The notes beneath the pieces are model-generated. The model had not been told where the DNA came from. It did no database searches and saw only the letters and a list, made by a program, of their open reading frames with translations. Below are positions 49,248-62,512 of a stretch of DNA of 64,000 bases, one piece after another. Source of the stretch: Taxillus chinensis (taxonomy: Eukaryota; Streptophyta; Magnoliopsida; Santalales; Loranthaceae); the NCBI GenBank assembly GCA_023512835.1, contig CM042085.1:4063989-4127988 (forward strand). The letters are read 5' to 3'. A program made the translations under genes and the position numbers. Within the stretch, counting starts at the first letter, position 1; each line of letters begins with the position of its first letter.

Positions 49248-52200
49248 GTGAAAGAATCTCCAATATTTAAAGGTGTTGGTGCGTTTCAAAAGCTACCCAT
49301 GGTGAGGCCATCTGTTGATATAATTTCCTCAGCACTGAGGAAGGCTAAGAGGGTTGAACCTAACATGGGTATTGACAAGCTGTGGTTCTGTTTTGAAATT
49401 GGCATACTTTGTTTACATTACATTTTTTTCCTGAACTGAAACTTGGTTAAAGGATTGCTGATGGGTATTTTTTTCCCCTGAAGCCATTGCTAATGCTGCT
49501 AAGAGAGAGAGAAATAAAGGTGCAAAGCAAATGGATGCGCTAATGAAAGTACGTACTTAGCTTCTTCTTGTTTATGACACATATTCAATTGTCTGTATCC
49601 TGTCTTGAAATGCATATGATTAGGCTGATTTAAAGAGGAGACCTAAGCTTTTGATTTCTATTGACAGGAGTTAGCAGTTATTCTAAGAACCTACAATGAG
49701 AACTTCCCAAAGAAGAAATATTTGCACCCTTATGAACGCTCCCTTATTGAATTGACACTTGGTGATGGAAATTATGAAAAGGTGACTTTGTCTGTTTAAA
49801 GAGATCATTGATGTTGCAGGCACCATAATATGTGATGATATGTTAATTTCCACTATAAGCTAATTTTGGATTCAGTTGTGCTTCTTAATCATATGAAAGT
49901 ACGAGCCTTTTCTTATATTAATTTTATATGCTTGAAAGCTTGATTGGTGCTGTGTCTGGGGTTATGGTAAAGTTAAAAGTAGTTAAGAAAAATCCTTATT
50001 TGTGTCTCGTGATTTGGCAGGTACTGGGAAAGGTAGATACTTTGAGGAAGAAGGTAGTATCTGTTGCAAAGGAATATGCCTTTTTCTGTGCTAAGGTTGG
50101 AATTTTAACCCATTACTCAATGTTCTCCCTCTCCTTTAGTCTGTCTATGCCATGGTTCAAAAAAACGGGCTGAGGCGCTGCCTCGCTCGCCTTGGCTTTA
50201 ACCCGCGTGGAGGCGCCGCCTTGTAGACCACCTCTGCCAACACCCGCCTCGTACGGGTGAGGCGGATTGAGGCGGCACTTCCGCTCCCTTGATCTCTTAG
50301 CCAAACCCTAGCGAGTTGGCTTTAAGTTATATAAATATTTTATATATCTTATTTATATAAATATATTAAGTTAACTAAATAAAAAATGCGAGTTAATTAT
50401 ATAAATATTTATATATTTATTTTAATATATAAATATATTCATTACGTATTAAAAAATATTAATATATAATAATTTTATTATATATTAAAATATAAATTCG
50501 TATATAATTTTATGTTACATTAAATTTGTTACATCAAATTATTTTAAATTTATATGTAGTTCTATAGTGCTTTGTTATAAATTCATATAGTTCTATAAAT
50601 CTATAAATAATTTGATTTAAAATAAATTATAAATATATATATATCAAATTTTGCTTTTTAAGTTTTATATAAATCTATAACTTAAATTAAGTTAAATAAT
50701 TTGATTTTATCATTGGTAGTTGAGGCGCCCTCCCCAACCGCCTCAAGGCACCCGCCTCGCCGTACAACTTCGATTCCGTATCGATCGCATTTCGTATTTT
50801 TGAAACTTGGTCTATGCTCAATCAGAATGTCATGATGACTACAAGTCTACAACCTGCTGGCTCACATGTCTTTTTTTGTTTTGGTGGCCCTGTCCTCTCT
50901 CTATTTTCCTCAGTACACTGCCTTTGGTCCTTTTCAAATCTCCACCATCAACAAAAGCTGCCTGGTCTTCTATGCCAAGGTGTCTTTCCTTTCCTTGTCC
51001 TTAGGGGGAGGACTGCGCTGGGGAGATCTCCTTTGCAGTCTATCTTAGTTTCAAATGATATTGTTCAGCCTTTTTGATGAGAAAAGGAGAGGGGATAATG
51101 AAGACATTATATCTTTTGTTGTTATTTCCTGGGGTCACTTACCAAGTCATATTGATCTACAATTTCAATGGCTGTTAATATATGTAAACAATGGTATTGA
51201 GAGAATATTTCATTGATATTAAGAGTGTAAGGAATACAGTTTTATATGTATTACAATACTACTATGAAAAGACTAAACTACCTTCGCTCTCTAACACTTT
51301 CCCTGAAGTTGGAGTGTATATGTCAGATAGTCGAAACTTGTTACAAAGATAACTTATACGATTATCATGTAAAGATTTAGTAAAGATATCAGCAAGTTGA
51401 TGTTTTGTTTGGATGTGTACAAGCTTAATTGCTTTATTCTATACCTTTTCACGTACAAAATGACAGTTAACTTTAATATGCTTTGTTCTTTCGTGAAACA
51501 ATGGATTGGAAGCAATATGAATAACAGATTGACTATTACAATGCAACACGGAGGGATACTGAGAAGGTAAGTTAATTTCTAATAGCAACATTTCCAACCA
51601 CGTCAGTTCTCTTGTTATATGTGACATAGCCCCATACTCGACTTTAGCACTAGACCTCGACACCACATGTTGTTTTTTACTTTTCTACGCTATAAAATTT
51701 CCACCAAGAAATACACACTAACCAATAATGAATCTTTAATTAATTGGACATTTTGCTCAATCAAGATCCGAATAACCTTGTATCTTCAAATTACCCTGGT
51801 TTGTAAACAGAAGAACGCGTCCAGATGCGCCCTTCAAGTACCTCATAATTCGTAAGGTCGCATTCCAGTGGGTAGTAGGAGAAGTACTCATAAATTGGCT
51901 TACCGTACTCACTGTAAAAGAAATATTTGATTTAGTGAATGTTAAATAATTAAGTTTTCCAACTAGCCTTCGATATTGAGCGAGATTCTTGAGCAAGTCA
52001 CCATGTTTGGAATCCAATCTAACATTCGCATCTATAGGAGAATTAACAGGTTTTGCCCCTAAGCACCCAACCTCATCAAGTATATCAAGAACATACTTCA
52101 GTTGTGACAGAGAGATTAATTGACCTGAATAGGCCACTTCAATGCTCAAGAAATAACGTAAGCGGCCCAGATCCTTGGTACAAAACTCGGATTATAGAAA

Positions 52201-55200
52201 ATGCTTCAACCGATGAATGTCTACTTTGTCACTACCAGTAATAATAATATCATCAACATAGACAACCAAGAGGATACAACCAGCAGGCTGCAGAAGAGGA
52301 GCTGTATACAATATGATAACACTACATTGGAAGAGGCCAAATCGAAGGAGAGCATCACTAAACTTGTTACATCACATACTTCTTCCCTCTCTATTGTTGT
52401 TCCCTTTGTCTCTCTTCCTTCACTGAGATTTTCAATTATTAATAATCTTTAATTTGGAGTTTATAACTAATGTTCTCTTAATTAGAATGGATGGGCTAAT
52501 CTCCTTTATTTCTTCACTTCTGTATAATATAGTGTACTGCTAAATGACCGTTCCTTATCGTCTTGGCAGTCTTTAAAAAAGCGAGATGCAGAAGAACGTC
52601 TGAGGGAGGTCAGTCGCTATTTTCATGCCATTCATGTCCTTAAGATTATCATATTTACTTTAATTTATTCTCAGGGAATGAAAAAAGTTGAAGAAACTTT
52701 TAACGTTGATGCAAAAGCTGTAGATGATTTATTACATGTGGCAAAGGTGTGTTTCCCTTTGAAAATATGTTGATTATGTATTAAATTCCCTAAGAGCTCT
52801 GTAAGAAAAGAAGTTTACTATTAATATTTAATTTGGTCAATTGTAGTGCACTGTATTTTCTAATAGATGACTGTTAACTTCAAGTGATTTACAGACACTG
52901 CGAGCAACACCAGTAGTAGATTTGGAAACTCCAACGCTTTGTCTTGTTGGTGCTCCAAATGTAGGGAAGTCATCTTTGGTTCGCATAATTTCAACAGGAA
53001 GACCAGAGGTGTGGTTTGCTTACTTTCAATGGTTTTGTTTATGTATTCCTTGAAGTTTATAATTTAATGATTATAAGTTCAAACTGTGATTTTTTTTATG
53101 TATTCCTTGAAGTTTATAATTTAATGATTATAAGTTCAAACTGTTCTAAGTAGAATGTTTCTTTGAATATGCTCTTGCATGTTTTTTATGTATTGTTATT
53201 TCCGTCAGCTGTTCATTTTTTATTTATTTTCACCTATGAAAAATTATTAAAGCATCACTCTCTTAAATTTCATAATTCATAATTAGAACTTTGAGGAACA
53301 ATATTGGTCTAGTTTGATAATGTTGATTAGTGAATTATAATTTTAAAAGTGTTATAAATTTTAAAAGTAGTAATAAATGTTTGATAAATCGAAAATAAAA
53401 TTTGTGTGAATGTTTTTAAAAATAAAGTATTTTTTATTTTTAAATTTTAAGCCTACATTCCTTTTCATACTCTATGATTAAGGTTAATGTTGTTATTTTA
53501 AAATTTTGAGTACTTGATAAAGCAATTTTTAAAATCAGAAATATTTTTTTATTAGTATTTTTTAATTTACCAGGTTTTAATATCTGCTTATAAAACCCTT
53601 CTGATTTATCTTTTTTTTTTCGGCTTCAGATCTGCAACTACCCTTTCACTACTAGAGGAATTCTAATGGGACATATATCTACAAACTACAAGAGCTTCCA
53701 GGTTATTCCACGTGTCCCAAATAAGTACTTTTTAAATACTAGAGGACAAATTTTACTATTTTCTCTAATCTTTCTTGTTTAAATTAACAACTAAAAAAAT
53801 TCTATTCTCACACCTAAAAGTTTGACTGCAGGTTACTGACACTCCTGGCCTATTGAAGAGATGTGATGGTAAGACACATGCAATGACTTGGTTCTGTAAA
53901 GCTATATAGAGCATGGAATTGTTTTATGTTTCTACCTCCTCTCTGTTATTGATGAATTGATCTTGTTATAAAAAGTTCCTATGGTTCTTCTTTCATAATC
54001 TGAATATGATAGGATTTTAAATTTTCAAAATAAATTTATTCAAGCTAACTTGATGGAATTATATATGTACTTATATTGAGATGACTATTATGATGCAATA
54101 CTAGAGCTAATTAGCTTTGGCAGCGATTCAAAATTATGGTGTTTTATTAAGTTTTTTTTATTTTATAAAATGCGATTATTTATTAAAATTACTGGTTTTG
54201 GGGGTGTTACCAAAGCTAATTAGCTTTAATGCCATCCCATGTTACCCATATTAGATTTTTCATATATATATATATATATGGGAAAGAGAAGTACCATGCT
54301 TCTCACTAGGAAACTTTTCCCGGGAGTTACCTCAAATTCGTTCATACACTTCTTTAAATCATCCAATCATAGGGATGTAAAGACATTAAAAACATTCCTA
54401 TATGCATAATCACTTTTTTTTTACGTAGAATCTAAGCATTTTTCATTAGTACCAAGAAATGTAGCTGAATCTGGATCTAGGTTTGGGGAAATTGTTATTT
54501 TAAATTTAAATGAGAAATATGGTTTCTGTGCCCTTGTAGATCTTTCCTGTATCTAATCCCTTTTAATTTCTTCTGGTTTTTCTTTTCCTTGTGCTTCTTT
54601 CTGTCATTTATGCTATTTTTCCTTGGTTTTTCTTAACCTGCAGAGGACAGGAATAATTTGGAGAAGTTAACACTTTCCGTCCTATCACATTTGCCAACTG
54701 CAGTTTTGTACGTTCATGACTTATCAGGAGAATGTGGGATGTCACCTTCTGATCAGGTATCACGACATTTCTTCTTCTTTTCCTTTTCTGGGTAAGTTTT
54801 ATAAATTTTATTTAATGTGTAGTCTATGCGTAAGAAAAATTTGGGTTTTATGCTGTCGTCACATAAAATGCATGATCTTATTTTCTGGCACCCACACCTG
54901 TCCCTTTACATTTTTCAATGAGCCCTTTAAAATTTATGTCTGACAAAAACCATTCTTGCTTCCCTCCAAGAAAGCTGAGGGGGTTGCAATGATGGCAACA
55001 GTGCAAAATCTTGGCTGTAAACAACAAGGATGGAAGGGTTCATGCCAGAATCCATGAGCTTTGTCGTCAGGTTCAACCCAGCAAACCCCACCTGTAAAAC
55101 TCTCCTATAAGTGGTTATAATAATTTCCCCATGCATATAATACGGTACTTAATCATGTTATATATCTAGCTATCTGTTAATATGATACCTCGCTGCGTTT

Positions 55201-56467
55201 TGATTTGAGTAATTCAAATGCAGCTAGCTACTATATATATTGAAAGAGGAGAGATTGAGAACCTGGAGGGACCATCATATAAGATCTTGTTTGTGTATAT
55301 ATATTATACTATGGAAAGATGTGGCATGCAACAAGAATTATAAATAATGAAGTAACTAAAGCAAAAAAAATCATTCTGTGCACACTTGTGCGTTTTTTCT
55401 ATTTTAATAAACTTTCTTACTTATATATATATATAAAAAAAAAAAACAAGCGGTAGGGCAGAAATCATTAGTAATAATGGGAAGAATGAGAAGGGTCTCT
55501 CTCTCTCCAGAAAATTTGGCCGGGGATGCTGGAGCAGCTTTCAGTCAATATCATTTAATCAATCGGATTTTTATATTTCAGAAAATGGACAGGTCATGGA
55601 CGGCGATAACTTTTGTGTTTGCTGAGATTATGATTTCATTCTGATATAATAAAATAAAATGAAAAATTATAAAGAAAGACTTCTGGCCGTTGATGTGGCA
55701 TTAACAATTATGTTTTTAATCTTCAGAAAGGATTCTTTTTCATCAACTCGTTTGCTCTATGAACTGACTATTTTTCTTCTCCTTTGTTGCCTAATGACTG
55801 TTGACACAGTATGTCATATACAAGGAAATAAGAGAGAGATTTAGTCAGCATCTTTGGCTCGACGCTGTCTCCAAATGTGACCTGCTGCAAGATTCTCCTG
55901 TTGTCTTCGCGAGTGAAGATGAAGATGCTGATCATCTTGAGTTGGCAAGGTATCGAAAGATGGGCCCAGATGGAGCCATCCATGTATCAGTTACGAGTAG
56001 AGTAGGGCTCGATGAGGTATTTACATCTAATTATCTTTAAAAACCCTGATTGGGATTTATCTCAAGGTAGCATCACCTTTTTTGCCCTATTCGGTTGGAC
56101 GGGAAAATTTTGGAGGAAAATGAATCCGTTTCAGAATAAAATTAGCCTTTCTGCAGTGATGTTTATGTTTTAACTGTCCATTAAATGCCTTATGCATTCC
56201 TTGTGTTGTGTTCCATGATATAGTCTTCCTTTTGAGAAAGTGATGTTTCTATATTCCATATGTTTTTAAAAAAATTCACTATCGGAAATTGTTGTTAAAT
56301 TTTGTTGCTTATTTTCTACTGCACAGTTTGTTTTTTTTCCTGATGTTCTAAAATAATGTTTTGGGGTAGTGCAGCTGAAGTTTAGAGTGCAGGAGCTTCT
56401 GGTTTCTCAGATGGCCAGGATCCAACAAAATCAAGAGAGCAAGCAAGAAAATCTAGCACTTACATGA
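49248..56467 (+). CDS. Organellar NOG1/OBG-type GTPase, PDE318-like (N-terminal exon not found)
   Basis: Twelve exons join in phase to 374 codons: 49248-49368, 49484-49548, 49668-49781, 50021-50095, 52570-52608, 52675-52746, 52895-53008, 53630-53701, 53832-53868, 54644-54756, 55810-56016 and 56375-56467. The N-terminal helical NOG1 part has FQKLPMVRPSVDIISSALRK and LHPYERSLIELTLGDG. The G domain has G1 GAPNVGKSS, G2 region NYPFTTRGILMGH, G3 DTPGL, then LYVHDLSGECGMSPSDQ and G4 as VSKCD (SKCD rather than NKxD); G5 is probably in HVSVTSRVGLDE. The overall match is to the plant family of Arabidopsis PDE318, a plastid-type relative of NOG1 implicated in pigmentation; this assignment is from memory of the family. 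The model starts at an acceptor, so a 5' exon with the transit peptide and ATG is missing. Intron 4 is swollen to 2.5 kb by transposons. Confidence 0.9.
50151..50809. mobile_element. hAT-like MITE in GTPase intron 4
   Basis: About 659 bp, flanked by an 8-bp direct repeat GTCTATGC (50143-50150 and 50810-50817), the hAT target-site size. Imperfect terminal inverted repeats: left CATGGTTCAAAAA, right (reverse) CAAGTTTCAAAAA. Both ends are GC-rich with repeated GAGGCG or its complement, while the core is AT-rich with TATAAA-type repeats. No transposase is encoded. Confidence 0.82.
51190..52450 (-). mobile_element. Copia retrotransposon remnant (RT end and RNase H) in GTPase intron 4
   Basis: On the minus strand, VYVDDIIIT (about 52235-52265) is the copia RT catalytic motif. 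It is followed by QYRRLVGKLNYLTFTKSNI and YLKGASGRVLLF (51757-52149), then RNase H HCNSQSVIHIASNPLFHERT (51439-51666). A decayed 3' end (CTAACACTTTCCCTGAAGTT, about 51293) resembles the reverse of the usual GGGGGAGTGTTAG end. Gag, protease and integrase are absent and there are frame breaks. Confidence 0.88.
53036..53146. repeat. Short tandem duplication in GTPase intron 7
   Basis: A unit of about 60 bp beginning TTTATGTATTCCTTGAAG and ending AAGTTCAAACTG occurs twice in a row. It is almost perfect, so recent. Confidence 0.85.
54927..55085 (-). pseudogene. Unrecognised coding-like fragment in GTPase intron 10
   Basis: Minus-strand open frame with the balanced composition of a real exon (GLNLTTKLMDSGMNPSILVV, then LPSLQPPQLSWREARMVFV), ending at a stop at 54927. 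I do not recognise the family. It may be a captured gene piece or a transposon part; no start or partner exon was seen. Confidence 0.3.
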
Positions 56468-57400
56468 AGGGATTCCACCATTCCCGAGGGAAAATCAAGG
56501 TGTGGAATTTTTTCAGATCAAAGCATGAAATGGGTTGTGATGTTACTTTAGGCTTTGAGTGGAAATTTGGCAGAAACCCATTGCAAGCACATTGAAGTGG
56601 CGTTTTTAAGGGTTAAATGCTACTTGCATTACTTTGGGATATATGAGACTCGCGCATTTCTGCACTTCACCCATTATATAAAAATTGGCAGCCTAGTTGT
56701 GTTAGTGGCTGGGATAGGAGACCATCGCTTCCCTCGACTTCCTCGCCAGTGCTCTTCAGCGAATGGGTTTGGCTTAATAGCGCTGGCCAAACATGTACCT
56801 TCTCGTATTGATATTTAATATTTTGTGTATGTGCTTACTGCAGTAGCGAATAAAATGTGATTAATTGCAACTGTGCAAGGGGATACTTCTGCTAAGGTAG
56901 TGTTTGGATATTCTTTGGAGAAATTCTGCTAATCTATCTTCATGCCCTAAAACTATGGACTTCTTAAAAACGGATCCATAACATTAGTTTAAAAAAAAAA
57001 ATATTTACATACGAAGTGTATTTTAGACGTTATTTTAAATTGAAAACTTAAAAATAAGAAACCGAATTGTTTTTACCGGATCCGAAGCCGAATATAGATT
57101 TTGAGTTTTAGGATTTGGGTTTGATAGCATGAAATTCCAGAATGCTTGATTTTATTTTATTTTTTTTGTTTTAGGATTTAGGCAGAACCTCCCCTATTTG
57201 CAGGCACCAGCGGCAGATGGTACTGCTTATCATAGGGACGAAAGTTTTTGAGGGGAGCGGATCACATAAAATTACCAGATAGAATGAGCAACTTACATAT
57301 TTTGTAAGAAAAGAAAAGGAAAATTAAAAATTAAAGAATAGGGATTTCTTCCAATTTCTATTTACCCACCTGCCAGAAATCCAATTAATTACCTCTGTCC
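56468..57400. other. GTPase 3' flank
   Basis: No gene seen. The region probably contains the 3' UTR just after 56467. A poly(A) signal could not be singled out from the AT-rich sequence. Confidence 0.4.
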
Positions 57401-57423
57401 AGGAACCCATATGTCCTAGGAGT

Positions 57424-57990
57424 GATCAAGAACCGAACCAAACCGACGAACCGAACCGAACCAAATCATTTGGACCGAAAAAAAGTTGGTTTTTAAAATT
57501 ATATTGGTTTATTTGGTTTTTATTTTTGGAGAACCGATACTATTGGTTCGGTTTACGGTTTTGGGGGTTTGGTTAACCGAATCGACCCAAGAGACATTAC
57601 CACTTTGGCACGTCGACACTTTTCGCTTCCCAATTCTCACGCATCCCTTAATTTTGCGCTTTTTCAAAGTAAAAAGGCCAAAGGTTGACATTCCCACTTC
57701 CCAATTCCTACTTATCTCTCGTCGGATCTACTCGTAGAGTCGTAAACTTGGCCGATTGGTGATAAAATTTTAGAATTAAAATGAATGTATTGTTTATTTG
57801 ACATTAAAATTCAAAAACCGATTCAAACCGATGAACCGAACCGAATTTTTATGCACCTAATCGAACCAACCAAAACCGATGGTTTTTAATATTTATTGGT
57901 TGGTTTTGGTTTGGATTTTTTCAAACCGAATGTCATTGGTTTGGTTTAAAAAATTATATACAAACCGAGCGAACCGACCAAATATGTCCT
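57424..57990. repeat. AACCGA-rich repeat element with internal inverted repeats
   Basis: Many copies of (A)ACCGA(A)CC or the complement TTGGTTCGGTT: about 57434-57480, 57525-57590, 57815-57880, and 57895-57990. Forward and reverse blocks alternate, so the sequence can fold into two hairpins. It resembles a foldback/MITE-like plant repeat. No coding capacity and no clear target duplication. Confidence 0.6.
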
Positions 57991-57999
57991 ACAAACCGT

Positions 58000-60900
58000 A
58001 GCGGTAGGGGTGAAAATTCGGATAAATAAATGTCAATATTGATACCTACAGGGCATAAAAATTATACATGATATGTATATATATATATACACGCGCGCGA
58101 TCTGCCACACATATTATTTAGTTTCATTCTCGCTTGTTGTCATCCCTAATTAGAAATGATATTTGCAAATAAAATAATATTATGTATAAATTATAAAATT
58201 ATAGTATTTTTATTTTGTATTTTAATTTAAATATGTACAAATGTTACAAAAAAACAATAAATTTAAAATCATCAAAATATTATAAATGAATTATTAAAAT
58301 ATTAGGAAAATATTTTTAAATAATAATAATAATTTTATATTTAATAATAGTCTTATTAAATAAGTACTAAATAATAAGGCTATAAATATTTATTTAATAA
58401 TTAAATAGCTTAAATAAAGTTTTATGCCAAGTAACTTAATTACCGCAATTTTAATTAGGAATATTATTTAACGATAAAAATTTTCAATTTTTTTTACACT
58501 AATAAAATAATATTTTTAAATTAAATAATGACACTATATATATATATAAAATTTCATCACATTTATAAATGTTGTCCCAAAATAGTGGTAAGGGCGCAAG
58601 CGATTTTTTTTTTTTTTTGAAGCTACAAGTTTAAGTCTCAAAAGTGAAATGATTTTTTCTCTAATTACTTTCAGCTTTATACCTCAAATTTGTTTTGTGT
58701 GACAGAGATTTCCATGATGACGAACATTATTTTTGATAGCTATTTTTATTTATAAAATAAGTAAAAATAATAAAATTCATTAGATAAATTTAAAAAAATA
58801 TTTATAAAAAAACAGAAGCATTTTAAAGTTACTTATTCATGAAATAATTTTAAAATTAATAAAATATTAATATTAATTTTATTTAAAATTAAAAGTAAAA
58901 GAAACGCATGTTTAAAAATTTAAAATTAAGAATATTTTTATTTTTTAAAACTTTCATAACAAAATTCTTTTTTAATTTATCAAATAATTATTATTTACTT
59001 TTAGAATCTATAACACTTGTAAAATCACCATTTATCAAACATTCATATATTTATTTTTGTACCAATTTTGTTCAACACAGCTAAAAAAGCTTTTTACCAA
59101 ACTATACTTATCTCTTTGTCTTTGACACAACTTGTGAAAAACCTGATGCTAGTCCTAGGCTTTTTAATCAAAATATTTATCTCAAGCCAAATACTCTATT
59201 CATGGCACATGAGGCAGAGATTTTCTCAACACCATTGTCATTTGGATCCTTATCTCATGGTAGGGGTGTAAAATTGATTAAATTGAACGAGTTTGTTGTT
59301 AGACAAGCTTAAATGAGTCGAAATGGACTAATGCAATCCAATATGGCTAGCGTGCACCGGACTAGTTCGAGGTTATTTTTTTTCTTTTAAAGTAATCATA
59401 TTTTGCTTTTTGACTTATTAATTTTAGTGAAAATAATATAAATAACTTTAATAGGCTCTCTATTATTTATAAATAGAAAGTTAAATAATATTATATTAAT
59501 TTTTTTACTCTGTGGAGAATAAAAAATTTACTTTTTATTTGTGAAGAGTGATAAAATAACTATTTATTTAATATTATAATATTTTTTTATCTTTCCTCAC
59601 TCTTTATTCTTTCACATATATTAATATAAAAAGATTACAAAAATTAAATTAAATTAAAAAATTATTATTTTAATTAAGATAATAATGAAATAGAGATGAG
59701 TGTTAAAGTTAAAATTATAAAATAAATAAAAAAATTTATTCAAAAGATAAAATAAAGAGTGTCTTGGAATTGTTCTAATTGTGTAATTTATTTATACTTA
59801 TGGTTATTTGTCAAAAATGATCAATGTGTTAAATGAGACAAAAAAAATTATATTTCATTTTCATGTATACGTAACAAATTCTATATAGTTTAATGACAAC
59901 TATTTAATTATTTTTAAAAAACTATATACTATATCTCAATTCTCACAATAGTTTCAGTATAGATCAATCCTTATGAATATGCAACCTGGTTCCTTTAGTT
60001 TTCTATTATCTAATAATAAACAAAATTTTCTATACTAACTAAACCCAATGACTAAATAAAATGAGATCTACACGTTGAAAATTAACAGGGTCTACACGTT
60101 GAGAAAAAAGTTGTATGGTTTAAGCAAACTCTAAGGACCTTTTATGATAATCTTTAGAATTCTTGCAATCTCTGCCTCAAAAGTTATTTGTAAAGATGCT
60201 CATTATTCAACCAATCCAGCTAAAGCAAGACGACATCGCAGTGAAATCTATGACAAACCTAAAACTCACGAAATCAGATATCAAGACTATGCTTTTTAAA
60301 GATAGTACGACGGGAAGATGAAGGACACAAAAATCAGAAAATGAAATTCCAAGTAAGATGACTCATCAATATTCAGTCACCAAATTATTATTTTTTGATA
60401 TCAAGTCAGAAGATTGATGGATTCTGTAACAACACATCAACGTATTGATGTTATCTTTAAGACCTTTGGACATAGAAACGAAAGTCTGACAAGACGAGAA
60501 AAAATAAGATTAAGTGAACTCTTGAAAATTATCCTTAAAAATTTATTTATATTAAGTATAATTTATCCTGTTATTATTTTTTTAAGGAACGTATTCAATA
60601 ATAATGAGCGTTGCTAGATACAATCGACGTTGCGACATCTTTAATTCTTCGACTGATGAGAAATAAGCCACATCAGTATTTTTTGCCATGTTTTGACGTG
60701 CTCTTGGATCATTGTTCGAGTCTCAATCTCGAGTAGATGTCGAATAAGGTTCGAGCAGGGACTCGAGCGCATATGTTGTAGGTGTTGTTCGAGCCCCTAC
60801 TCGAACTTGAGGCTCGAGCAGACATCAATCATTTATACCATGATCAGATCTATGGGTTTTTTGGTTCTGTTAACTATAACTTCTGACAAAAACTTCAAAC

Positions 60901-62100
60901 GGTCACAACTTTACGCACAGTAGTCCGATTTGGATTCTTTTTTTATTTGTAAGTATGAACGAGAGCTTTGGGTCTCAAACTCCCATAGGGATTTCTTACT
61001 CTTTAATTTCCAAAAAAAAGCACTCTCTTTCAATTTCAAATTCAAATTTTTTTACCTCCTCATATTCAATACACGCGAGGCTCCTCTTTTACTCTCCCCA
61101 TTTCTCTCTCTTTCTATCTTAAATGTAATTACTGTGCGTTAAGTTTTAATAACATGACAATTGATGCGTCAGCCGAACGTATCCAAAATACAACAATATT
61201 TGCAAATATCATTTTTCAAATAATAGTCTTAAGACATTCCTAAAATAAAACTAAAAAAACATGCCCGTCTTAACCAGGCATCATGGCGTCAACTGACTCA
61301 ACTCACGGCGCGATGAAAAAGATAATTATCCGGCCGTGGGTGAAACATTTTAACGCGAAAAAAAAGAGCGAGGGAGAGGGACAAAAAGGTGCGGGACGAA
61401 GAAATATGAGGGCGGCTCGAAGGAGACAAGTCCATGGACACGTCCCACGCCCATGTGTTGTGGTCGGTGTGCCGTATGTAGACGCATCGATCGCACCCCT
61501 ACACAACTCCGCTCGGTCAAATCCTTATCCATCCCAACCCCAAAAAAGACGTAATTCATTAACAATGTTTAGGCCCGTACGTCTTCATGGCCTCGCGTGT
61601 TCCTCACAACATCCATTCACCTGCGATGTCTGTCTGTGTCCTGTGGGCACAAGCCTCGACACTAATGGTGATTGCAATACTATCATGATATCATCCCCGC
61701 CATCACTCCCTGCTCCACTAATATAATTGATAATGATAAATAACACAGCAGATGATCACATCTGGTCGCTGCGTCTCCGCTGGCCGCCGACACTGCTACA
61801 CTCTAGCCTGTGAATAGCCTGTAAACCACGGACAACATTGGTTGCTGGCTGCTGCGTCTTCTCCTTCGCCTATTATAACAAATATTTATGCAACAGCTGG
61901 TCATCTTCGCGTAATGTCGTGAGAAATTGAACAATTATGATTTTTTTTTTCGCTCATGAATTAATAGACTGACACGGCGTCACTAATATATCCTCTCCGC
62001 GCTCCAGATGAGAGGCCAGCCCGTCGATGGCAGCTAGCCATGCGGGATCTAGCGAGACCCAACCCCAGGGGGCCGGAGCGGCAACAGACCGAAGGTCAAG
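58000..62100. other. AT-rich intergenic region with decayed transposon pieces
   Basis: Positions 58000-60400 are very AT-rich with a (TA)n/(CG)n tract at about 58078-58100 and no gene. At 60680-60990, repeated CTCGAG/GTTCGAG motifs and a stretch CTTCAAACGGTCACAACTTT are typical of degraded plant LTRs. Positions 61270-61730 are less AT-rich and open in two frames, but no family is recognised. Confidence 0.55.
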
Positions 62101-62139
62101 GCAACCTTAGCAGGAAGCGTCCACCATTGATTGAGTGAC

Positions 62140-62511
62140 TTAGGCATAGGAGGCTGCTTCTACCCATTTGATGAAATAATTGATCACCACTACGATGAAT
62201 CTATGACCGTTGGAAGCCTTAGGTGAAATGGCTCTAATGACGTCCATTCCCCACATGACGAAAGGCCATGGAGATGTCATCGTGTGCAAGTAGGACGGGG
62301 GTGCTTGGATTCGATCCCCGTAAACTTGACACTTACGGCATATGCACACATGATGGATGTTGTTCATTTCCATAGTGACCCAATAGTAGCCCATTCTCAT
62401 GATCTGTCGGGATAGAGCATGTCCATTCACATGAGCTCCACAGTTACCATTATGGACCTCATTGAGGATATGAGCTGCTTCATCTTTCTCAATACACCGT
62501 AGTAGCACCAT
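62140..62511 (-). mobile_element. Gypsy integrase fragment (zinc-binding and core start)
   Basis: A minus-strand frame of 123 codons has the integrase HHCC part (HILNEVHNGNCGAH, then CICRKCQVYGD), the start of the catalytic core (WGMDVIRAISP) and HRFIVVVINYFIKWVEAA. It is a different lineage from the element at 21.8-27.3 kb (Athila/Tat-like by eye). It stops abruptly at about 62511 against a host gene fragment. Confidence 0.88.
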
Positions 62512-62512
62512 G

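Noticed and set aside
61283..61726. 147-codon plus-strand ORF and overlapping minus ORFs
   Set aside because: No recognised domain, open on both strands, in a region with other transposon relics.
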